DNA of 18,621 nucleotides. It comes from Pseudomonadota bacterium. GTDB taxonomy: Bacteria; Pseudomonadota; Alphaproteobacteria; Rhodobacterales; Rhodobacteraceae. Below the pieces are notes generated by a model. The model had not been told where the DNA came from and did no database searches. It was given only the letters and a program-made list of their open reading frames with translations. The position numbers were made by a program, and so were the translations under genes. The DNA is taken from the NCBI GenBank assembly GCA_021813645.1, contig JAKAJW010000124.1:1-18621 (forward strand), read 5' to 3'. Below are positions 1 through 5,943 of the stretch, piece after piece (the first letter of the stretch is position 1; every line of letters begins with the position of its first letter).

Positions 1-117
1 CTGGCAAGCGCCGCAGATGGCGGTGGCGTCGGGGCGGCGGAAACGCTTTATATGGAACTCAGACAGGGAACCAAGCCGGTCGACCCCGAAGACTGGTTCG
101 TCAAGGCAAAGGAATAG
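1..117 (+). CDS. envC: EnvC-like murein hydrolase activator, C-terminal end (partial)
   Basis: The window opens inside a gene; frame 1 gives 38 residues ending in TAG at 115-117. The visible tail contains ETLYMELRQGTKPVDPEDWF. This matches the end of LytM/M23 (EnvC-type) proteins, where a 'Y.E.R..G.PVDP..W' segment closes the domain. EnvC proteins act in the periplasm, switching on amidases that split the septum. Only the tail is visible, so catalytic or degenerate LytM residues cannot be judged. The next gene starts 6 nt downstream, so it is probably co-transcribed with ctpA. A related M23 endopeptidase cannot be excluded. Confidence 0.7.
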   Translation: MASAADGGGVGAAETLYMELRQGTKPVDPEDWFVKAKE

Positions 118-123
118 GACGAT

Positions 124-1503
124 ATGAAGAAGTTCGTGATGGCCGCACTGGGCGGCACGGTCGCCGGGCTGGTCCTGACCACCCAGGTGGCCGGCCCGCT
201 CCTGGCGCAGACCACCCAGGACAGCTCCTCCGTCTACCAGCAGCTCGACCTGTTCGGCACCGTCTTCGAACGCATCCGCCAGCAATATGTGGAGCCGGTC
301 GACGCCAAGAAACTCATCGAGGCGGCGATCAACGGCATGTTGACCTCGCTCGACCCGCATTCCTCCTACATGGACGCCAAGGAATACGCGGCCATGCAGG
401 TCCAGACCAAGGGCGAGTTCGGCGGCCTCGGCATCGAGGTCACCATGGACCAGGGCTATATCAAGGTCGTCTCGCCGATCGACGGCACCCCCGCCGCCTC
501 GGCCGGCATCAAGCCGGGCGACTATATCGTGAAGGTCGACGGCCAGTCGGTGATGGGCCTGACGCTCGACCAGGCGGTGGAGCTGATGCGCGGCCCGGTC
601 GGCTCGCAGATCAAGATCGAGCTGGTGCGCAAGGACGTCAAGGATCCGATCGACATCACCCTGACCCGCGACACGATCAAGCTCACGGCCGCCAAGGGCT
701 ATCTCGAAGGCAATACCGCCGTGCTGCGGCTGACCACCTTCAACGACCAGACCTATGACGACATGAAGAACGGGCTCGACAAGGCGCTGAAGGAGGCCGG
801 TGGCCTCGACAAGATCAACGGCGTCGTGCTCGACCTCAGGAACAACCCCGGCGGCCTGCTGACCCAGGCGATCAAGGTCTCCGACGCCTTCCTGAACCAG
901 GGCGAGATCGTCTCCACCCGCGGCCGCAACCCGGGCGACGGCGAACGCTGGAACGCCACGCCGGGCGATCTCATCAACGGCAAGCCGATCGTGGTGCTGA
1001 TCAACGGCGGCACCGCCTCGGCGGCGGAGATCGTCACCGGCGCTCTGCAGGACCATCACCGGGCGATCGTGATCGGCACCAAGAGCTTCGGCAAGGGCTC
1101 TGTGCAGACGATCATCCCGATCAAGGGCGAAGGCGCGATGCGGCTGACCACGGCGCGCTACTACACGCCCTCGGGCCGCTCGATCCAGGCGCTCGGCATC
1201 TCGCCCGACATCGTGGTGCCGCAGGAAACCGCCAAACCGTTGCCGGCCAACGAGCAGAGCAACCAGCCCGCGTCGGAAGCCGATCTGAAGGGCATCCTGT
1301 CGAACGACTCGATGACCGAGGCGGAGAAGAAGCAGTATCTGGCCGAACAGAAGGCCGCCGCCGACGAGGCCAAGCTGCGCGACAAGGACTTCCAGTTGGC
1401 CTATGCCATCGACATCCTGAAGGGTCTCGCCGTGGCGGCCGAAGCCAAGGCCGCGGCGCCCTTGGCCGCGCCGGCGCCGGCCAGCGAGCCAAAAAAGAAC
1501 TGA
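124..1503 (+). CDS. ctpA: S41-family C-terminal processing protease CtpA
   Basis: A 459-residue serine protease of the CtpA/Prc family, which trims C-termini of envelope proteins in the periplasm. Residues 1-29 form a signal peptide (MKK start, hydrophobic run, cleavage near LLAQ). A PDZ domain lies at about 85-165 and the S41 peptidase core at about 190-360. The catalytic set is visible: Ser299 in GGTASAAE, Lys324 in GTKSFGKGSVQ and Gln328. The 25- and 4-residue spacings match those of CtpB-type enzymes. The C-terminus (about 370-459) is Ala/Pro/Lys-rich and low in complexity. TAGGA sits 4 nt before the ATG. It follows the envC-like gene by 6 nt and precedes rppH, an order I recognise from Rhodobacterales. 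Nothing suggests it is inactive. Confidence 0.95.
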   Translation: MKKFVMAALGGTVAGLVLTTQVAGPLLAQTTQDSSSVYQQLDLFGTVFERIRQQYVEPVDAKKLIEAAINGMLTSLDPHSSYMDAKEYAAMQVQTKGEFGGLGIEVTMDQGYIKVVSPIDGTPAASAGIKPGDYIVKVDGQSVMGLTLDQAVELMRGPVGSQIKIELVRKDVKDPIDITLTRDTIKLTAAKGYLEGNTAVLRLTTFNDQTYDDMKNGLDKALKEAGGLDKINGVVLDLRNNPGGLLTQAIKVSDAFLNQGEIVSTRGRNPGDGERWNATPGDLINGKPIVVLINGGTASAAEIVTGALQDHHRAIVIGTKSFGKGSVQTIIPIKGEGAMRLTTARYYTPSGRSIQALGISPDIVVPQETAKPLPANEQSNQPASEADLKGILSNDSMTEAEKKQYLAEQKAAADEAKLRDKDFQLAYAIDILKGLAVAAEAKAAAPLAAPAPASEPKKN

Positions 1504-1510
1504 TCGGGGC

Positions 1511-1533
1511 GGTCGGGGCCCCGCGCCCCGGCC
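1511..1533 (+). terminator. GC-rich hairpin between ctpA and rppH
   Basis: The arms GGTCGGGGC (1511-1519) and GCCCCGGCC (1525-1533) pair over 9 bp with one G-U wobble around a 5-nt loop. There is no real U-tract, only ATTT afterwards. It lies in the 38-nt gap and ends 8 nt before the rppH ATG. It could attenuate read-through from ctpA or mask the rppH start. Its role is inferred from structure only. Confidence 0.35.
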
Positions 1534-1541
1534 CATTTGAC

Positions 1542-2042
1542 ATGAGCCAAGACACGAACGCCAAGGAAAGCCACGGCCTGCTGCCCTATCGCGAGGGCGC
1601 CGGGGTCGTGCTGATCAATCCCCAGGGCCTGATCTTCGCCGGCCGCCGGCGCGACACCCAGGCGCCGGCCTGGCAGATGCCGCAGGGCGGCATCGATCCG
1701 GGCGAGCGGCCCGCCGAGGCGGCGCTGCGCGAGCTGTGGGAGGAAACCGGCGTGACCGCCGATCTGGTCGAGCGGCTGGCCGAAACGCCCGACTGGATCA
1801 GCTACGACCTGCCCGCGGATCTGATCGGCAAGGTCTGGAAGGGCCGCTACCGCGGCCAGCGCCAGCGCTGGTTCCTCTACCGCTTCCACGGCCGCGACGA
1901 GCAGGTGAACATCGCCACCGACCATCCGGAATTCTCCGACTGGCGCTGGATCGGCGCGGCCGAGATGCTGGCGGCGATCGTGCCGTTCAAGCGGGCGCTC
2001 TACGAGGAGGTCATCGCCGCCTTCCGGCCCTGGCTGGCCTAG
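1542..2042 (+). CDS. rppH: RNA pyrophosphohydrolase RppH (Nudix)
   Basis: A 166-residue Nudix hydrolase. RppH converts 5'-triphosphate RNA ends to monophosphate in the cytoplasm and so triggers RNase E-dependent decay; plant-type relatives hydrolyse Ap4A. The full Nudix box GX5EX7REUXEEXGU is present at residues 49-71, with Glu64, Glu67 and Glu68 as metal ligands. The N-terminal LPYREGAGVVLIN and the later QRWFLYRF are typical of RppH/IalA proteins. The length is normal. No Shine-Dalgarno sequence is visible before the ATG; a stable hairpin sits there instead. The stop codon overlaps the stop of the convergent apbE in a shared CTAG (2039-2042). Confidence 0.93.
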   Translation: MSQDTNAKESHGLLPYREGAGVVLINPQGLIFAGRRRDTQAPAWQMPQGGIDPGERPAEAALRELWEETGVTADLVERLAETPDWISYDLPADLIGKVWKGRYRGQRQRWFLYRFHGRDEQVNIATDHPEFSDWRWIGAAEMLAAIVPFKRALYEEVIAAFRPWLA

Positions 2043-3052
2043 GCGCCCGCCGGCGCCCCGGCCCCGATCAGCGGCTGCGGCCCGTCGAACACCCGGCCGA
2101 CCCGGTGCTGGCGGATGTCCGCGCCCTCGCGCAGCAGGAACAGCGCATCAAGCCCCTGTGCCCGCGCCAGCGCCGGCCCGGCATCCTCGCCGGCGACCAG
2201 CAGCGCCGTGGCCCAGCCGTCCGCCTCCATGCAGGAGGGGTTCACCACACTGACCGAGGCGAGCCGGCTCTTGGTCGGCCCGCCCAGCCGCGGGTCCATC
2301 GTATGCGACAGCCGGGCCCGGCCGATCTCGACCCAATGCCGGTAGTCGCCCGAGGTGGCCACCGCCCCATCCTGCAGCGCGATCATGCCCAGCGGCGCGC
2401 GGCGGTCGTGCTCGGGCCGCTCCACCGCCACCGTCCAAGCCGTTCCGTCCGGCCGCCGACCGCGTGCCACCAGCTCGCCGTCGAGCGACACCAGCGCATC
2501 GGCGATGCCCCGGCCCGCCAGCACCCGCATCATCTCATCCGCCGCGAACCCCTTGGCGATCCCGCTCAGGTCGAGCGCCATCGGCGCATGCCGGCGGACC
2601 CGAAGGTTGCCGGGGTCGATCTCCACCAGCTCATGCGCCGGCTTCAACCGGTGGCCAAGCTGGGCGGTGATCCGTCCGGTATCAGGCTGCCGGCCGGCCG
2701 CGCCGAACCCCCAGGCCGTCACCAGATCGCCGACCCCGATATGGAACAGCCCCTCCGACAGCCGGCCGATCCGCAGCCCGGCCTGCAGCACCCGAAACAG
2801 CTCCGCCGGCACCGTCTGCCAGCTGCCGACCGCGGCGCGGTTCAGCCGCATCAGATCCGAACCGGGCTTCCAGGTCGACATCTGGCCGTCCACCCGGTCC
2901 ACCGCCGCCTGCAGCAGATGGCGCAGCCCCGCCAGATCCGCCTCGGTCAGATCCCGCGCCGCCGGGCCGGCGAGGATCGCCGACCAGCGGGTGCCCATGG
3001 TGGCGCCGTTCAGCACCTGGCGGGCCGGCGCGGCCTCGCTCTCAGTAGACAT
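2039..3052 (-). CDS. apbE: FAD:protein FMN transferase ApbE
   Basis: A 337-residue ApbE-family enzyme, which moves FMN from FAD onto a Ser/Thr of target proteins in a Mg-dependent reaction. Family landmarks are the N-terminal LNGATMGTRWSA (14-25), LDLSGIAKGFAADEM (160-174), VATSGDYRHW (231-240), HTMDPRLGGP (250-259) and MEADGWATALLVAG (275-288). It is the last gene of the operon: its ATG overlaps the end of the PepSY-reductase gene by 11 bp, implying translational coupling. The likely substrate is the DUF2271 protein encoded first in the operon. One oddity is that no signal peptide or lipobox precedes the catalytic domain, whereas many bacterial ApbE proteins are exported. The canonical GGE-like segment reads SLDGELVARG here. 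Confidence 0.92.
   Translation of the reverse strand: MSTESEAAPARQVLNGATMGTRWSAILAGPAARDLTEADLAGLRHLLQAAVDRVDGQMSTWKPGSDLMRLNRAAVGSWQTVPAELFRVLQAGLRIGRLSEGLFHIGVGDLVTAWGFGAAGRQPDTGRITAQLGHRLKPAHELVEIDPGNLRVRRHAPMALDLSGIAKGFAADEMMRVLAGRGIADALVSLDGELVARGRRPDGTAWTVAVERPEHDRRAPLGMIALQDGAVATSGDYRHWVEIGRARLSHTMDPRLGGPTKSRLASVSVVNPSCMEADGWATALLVAGEDAGPALARAQGLDALFLLREGADIRQHRVGRVFDGPQPLIGAGAPAGA
2042..2057. terminator. Hairpin at the rppH/apbE convergent junction
   Basis: GGCGCC, the loop CGCC and GGCGCC form a perfect 6-bp stem. It starts at the last base of the rppH stop codon and lies inside the last codons of apbE. The adjacent GCCTAGGC (2037-2044) is also palindromic and contains both stop codons. 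There is no U-tract. A bidirectional terminator is possible but not established. Confidence 0.3.
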
Positions 3053-5255
3053 CTTCGACGTAGCGCCCCTCGGCCTTCAGCGCGACGGTGCTCAGCCCCA
3101 TCGGCGCGATCGCGGCATCCAGCGCCTGCATCACCCCGGCCGCCATCTCGGCCCCGCCGCAGACCATGATCTGCGCGCCGCGATGGATCAGCTTGCGCAG
3201 CCGATGGGCGTCCTGGGCGATCCGGTCCTGGACATAGGCGCGGTCGTGGCTGCGCGAGAAGGCGGTGGTCAGCGAGGTCAGCCGCCGTTCGTCCAGCCAG
3301 CCCTCGATCTCTTCGGCATAGAGGAAGTCGGATCGCGGATCGCGGCCGCCGAAGTAAAGATGCATCGCCTGGCCACGGGCATTGCCGCGGATGAAGCCGG
3401 CCAGCGGCCCGATTCCGGTGCCGGCAGCGATCAGGATCACCGGCCGGCGCCCGCGCAGCGGCCGGAAGTCGGGGTTCGGCTTCACGAAGACCTCGACCAT
3501 CTCGCCCGGCTCCAGACTGTGCAGGAAGCCCGAGCAGTTGCCGCCCGGATGCTTGCGCACACAGATCTCCAGGAAGCCGTCGCGGCTCGAGGAGGCCAGC
3601 GAATAGTAGCGCGGCATGTCGCTGTCCGGCGGCAGGATGCCAGCCAGATCGCCCGCGTTGAACCGCGGCAGGCCGCTGCGTCGGGTCAGCCGCTCCCACA
3701 GGTTGCCGCCCACCTCAGGCGCAGCGAAGCGCAGCACGGCGGTCGGCGCCTGCACCTCGTGGCCGTAGTCGATCCGTTCGATCAGCTGCAACACGCGGGT
3801 GCGTGGCCGCACCGGCTGATAGTTCAGCTCCAGCGCATGGCCGAGATAATCGCCCACGGCGCGGCCCCAGCGGGCGAATTCCTGCGCCGATTGGCGGTCG
3901 ATGGTGTCGTAGGGCAGCATCGCGTGCCAGCGCCGTTCGTCCAGCGCCACCGCCACGTCATAGCCGAACTGGCTGAACTTCGGGAACTGCCGGTCGCCGA
4001 AGCCAAGCAGCGCCACCGGAAAGCGCGGCGGGTTCTTGATCTTCTCCAGCCGCGCCAGGAAGCTGCGGGCGGACGCAGGGGCGCCACCGTCGCCATGGGT
4101 CGAGGTCAAGAGGAACATCCGCTCGGCATGGGCATAGTGCTTCGCCAGCGTGTTCATCGAGCCGGTGTGGCAGCGGTAGCCCTGCTGGGTCAGCGCGTCG
4201 TGCAGCGTGCGGGCAAAACCCCAGGTCGCGTTGGTCTCGCTGCCGACCAGGATGATCGTATCGGCGGAATGGGCGGTGTGGTTGTGCTGGATCCGCGGCA
4301 GCGACCGCCGCCGCCGCCACCAAAGCAGCACCCCGGTCGCCGACAGGAACGGCGCGCCCAGCGCGGCAAGGCCAAGCAGCAGGCCGAGCGACCAGAACCC
4401 CTCGCCGGTGTGCAGCATGTAGATCGTCTCGAAGACCTGCTTGGCCAGGCCGTTCGGCGTCCAGTTCAGCATCGCGCCGTTGGCCTGGGCGACATAGCCC
4501 TGCCCGGCCGCGGTGGTGACGGTGAAGACATCCGTCGGGTCGGTCGGATAGGTCAGCGAACGCAGCTGATCGACCGGCACCGCCTGCAGCGCCGGCATCT
4601 GGGCAATCGCCATCGGCTGTCCCGGCGGGACCGCGGAGGGAAACGGCGCCATCTGCGCCAGCCCGTTCGGGATGAGGTCGAAATTGGTCAGCGAGATGTA
4701 GATCCCGGTCAGCGCCGAGAACACCAGCCCGACCATGACATAGCGCGCCACCACGACATGCAGCCGCTCCCAGGTCGAGCCGCGCGGCCGGGCGAAGAAG
4801 CGCCGCCAGCCGCCCATCCGGCGCGCCAGCAGCATCGCGCCGCTGACGCAGAGCGTGATCAGCGCCAGCGAGGTCAGCGCCGAGGCGAGCCGCCCCGCCT
4901 TGCCCATCAGCAAGGCGCGGTGGAAGCCGTAGAGCCAGCGGTAAAGCGCGCTCTGGTTATCGGGTCCGAGCACGCGGCCGGTGCTCGGGTCGATCAGGTC
5001 GGTGCCCATTCCGTTGTCGTCGGAATAGTCCGCAGTGATCGTGCCGGAGGGCGCGCGGGTGAGCTGGCTCACCCCCGGCACCGCCTTGGCGACCGCGGCG
5101 GCCAGATCCGCCACGGTGAGTTGCGGCGCCGGCGCCGCCGGCGCGGTCAGCGCGTCATAGGCGGGCACGACCGAAAGCATCGCCCCGGAGGCGGCGATGA
5201 CCAGGATCAGCGCCGCGGCGATCAGGCCGGGAAGTTTGTGAACCGAGCGAAGCAT
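3042..5255 (-). CDS. PepSY membrane domain fused to flavodoxin / FAD-NADPH reductase
   Basis: A 737-residue fusion. Residues 1-315 are a PepSY-associated membrane module with helices at about 8-30, 122-144, 166-188 and 287-311. Histidines near the membrane faces (His6, His112, His166, His282) could ligate heme or serve electron transfer. Residues 333-475 are a flavodoxin domain (ILVGSETNATWGFA; TSTHGDGGAP; LLGFGDRQFPKF). Residues 490-737 are a ferredoxin-reductase module like CysJ or P450 reductase: RYYSLASSS (549-557) for FAD, AAGTGIGPLAGF (610-621) and VCGGAEMA (698-705) for NADPH, and a C-terminal tyrosine (VEDVY) like the flavin-stacking aromatic of that family. The expected role is moving NADPH electrons via FAD and FMN to the periplasm. 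I chose the ATG at 5255 (MLRSVHKLPG) because earlier starts would run into the preceding gene. It lies 10 nt after that gene's stop and overlaps apbE by 11 bp. Iron(III)-siderophore reduction is an alternative role. Confidence 0.85.
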   Translation of the reverse strand: MLRSVHKLPGLIAAALILVIAASGAMLSVVPAYDALTAPAAPAPQLTVADLAAAVAKAVPGVSQLTRAPSGTITADYSDDNGMGTDLIDPSTGRVLGPDNQSALYRWLYGFHRALLMGKAGRLASALTSLALITLCVSGAMLLARRMGGWRRFFARPRGSTWERLHVVVARYVMVGLVFSALTGIYISLTNFDLIPNGLAQMAPFPSAVPPGQPMAIAQMPALQAVPVDQLRSLTYPTDPTDVFTVTTAAGQGYVAQANGAMLNWTPNGLAKQVFETIYMLHTGEGFWSLGLLLGLAALGAPFLSATGVLLWWRRRRSLPRIQHNHTAHSADTIILVGSETNATWGFARTLHDALTQQGYRCHTGSMNTLAKHYAHAERMFLLTSTHGDGGAPASARSFLARLEKIKNPPRFPVALLGFGDRQFPKFSQFGYDVAVALDERRWHAMLPYDTIDRQSAQEFARWGRAVGDYLGHALELNYQPVRPRTRVLQLIERIDYGHEVQAPTAVLRFAAPEVGGNLWERLTRRSGLPRFNAGDLAGILPPDSDMPRYYSLASSSRDGFLEICVRKHPGGNCSGFLHSLEPGEMVEVFVKPNPDFRPLRGRRPVILIAAGTGIGPLAGFIRGNARGQAMHLYFGGRDPRSDFLYAEEIEGWLDERRLTSLTTAFSRSHDRAYVQDRIAQDAHRLRKLIHRGAQIMVCGGAEMAAGVMQALDAAIAPMGLSTVALKAEGRYVEDVY

Positions 5256-5265
5256 CCTGGCCAGC

Positions 5266-5736
5266 TCACATCCGGTAGTAGAATTCGTTGATATAGCCGT
5301 GCGTCCGCACCACCCGGCCATTGTCCTGGGTGGACAGCGGGATGCGCACATCCTCGCGCGACGGCCGGGCATAGGCCTTGGAATCGACCACCAGCGAATA
5401 GCCCGCGTTGATCAGCGAATCCGCGATATCGGTGTGGATGGTCAGGGTCTGGCCGGAGCCGACCGAGGCGCCCGTCACCCCGTCCACCCCGCGCCAGTTG
5501 CCGTGGTTGGCCCGGTCCCAGGCGACCAGCTCGTGGTAGATCCAATGGTGCCGGCCGGCCATCCAGACCGTCTTCACGTATTGGTTGTTCGGCCCCACCA
5601 GGTAAAGCGCCACATAGGCGCCGCTCCAGCCGCCGAACCGGTTCATCCGCGCAACGATGGTGACGGTGCGTGCCTTCGCCTGATAAGGCAACGCGAGCGC
5701 CGCGGCGAGGACCGCGGCGATGACGGTATTCTTCAT
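5266..5736 (-). CDS. Exported DUF2271-type protein with ApbE flavinylation motif
   Basis: A 156-residue protein resembling the DUF2271 family. The N-terminus MKNTVIAAVLAAALALPYQAKA is a Sec-type signal peptide with likely cleavage after residue 22. The mature part is a small beta-rich domain with WSGAYVALYL, WIYHELVAW, INAGYSLVVDSKAY and a C-terminal INEFYYRM. Residues 85-91 read DGVTGAS, matching the Asp-Gly-x-Thr-Gly-Ala-Thr/Ser flavin attachment motif of NqrC/RnfG-type proteins; Thr88 would carry the FMN. It is the first gene of the operon, followed 10 nt later by the PepSY-reductase gene and then apbE. The likely role is a periplasmic electron carrier or acceptor; its final partner is unknown. 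GGAG lies 7 nt before the ATG. Confidence 0.82.
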   Translation of the reverse strand: MKNTVIAAVLAAALALPYQAKARTVTIVARMNRFGGWSGAYVALYLVGPNNQYVKTVWMAGRHHWIYHELVAWDRANHGNWRGVDGVTGASVGSGQTLTIHTDIADSLINAGYSLVVDSKAYARPSREDVRIPLSTQDNGRVVRTHGYINEFYYRM

Positions 5737-5776
5737 GTATGGACTCCGTGCCTTGTTTTGGGTCTGCCCCTTTTTT

Positions 5777-5801
5777 GTCAGTCTGCGGGCGCTCCGCTGA
5801 C
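5777..5801. repeat. Inverted repeat in the DUF2271/dnaE2 divergent region
   Basis: GTCAG (5777-5781) and CTGAC (5797-5801) form an inverted repeat with 15 nt between, which itself contains GCGG and CCGC able to extend the stem. A TTTTTT tract (5771-5776) lies just outside. The position, 40-65 nt upstream of the DUF2271 ATG, suits either an operator or a 5'-leader hairpin of the minus-strand transcript. No regulator can be named. Confidence 0.3.
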
Positions 5802-5874
5802 GCCACGCTTACAGTCATGGCCGGTTTCGCTGCACTGCGGCTTCGCATCTGCGTGATTGGCGGGTGATCGGGCG

Positions 5875-5888
5875 GGACTCCGGACTCC
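5875..5888. repeat. Tandem GGACTCC heptamer
   Basis: GGACTCC occurs twice in direct tandem (5875-5881 and 5882-5888), immediately before the SOS-like box. A third copy at 5741-5747 overlaps the DUF2271 ribosome-binding region. It may be chance or a short regulatory repeat. Confidence 0.3.
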
Positions 5889-5894
5889 AAACGA

Positions 5895-5909
5895 GAACAA
5901 AACAGGAAT
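5895..5909. promoter_or_regulatory. LexA (SOS) box-like element upstream of dnaE2
   Basis: GAAC, seven bases (AAAACAG), then GAAT. The alphaproteobacterial LexA site is GTTC-N7-GTTC, or GAAC-N7-GAAC on the other strand, so this fits with one mismatch. It ends 34 nt before the chosen dnaE2 start, where a repressor could block transcription. dnaE2 genes are typically SOS-controlled, which supports the call. Confidence 0.6.
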
Positions 5910-5943
5910 ATCCTGGCGGCCCCCGACTCACCCGCCGCTGCCC

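Noticed and set aside
2355..5291. A 978-codon plus-strand open frame across the electron-transfer operon
   Set aside because: The composition is Arg/Pro/Gln/His-rich and typical of antisense frames. The minus strand encodes recognisable ApbE and flavodoxin-reductase domains.
5256..5372. Longer N-terminus for the PepSY-reductase protein
   Set aside because: The extra 39 residues are read from the end of the DUF2271 gene in another frame and lack family resemblance. The ATG at 5255 directly precedes the first membrane helix.
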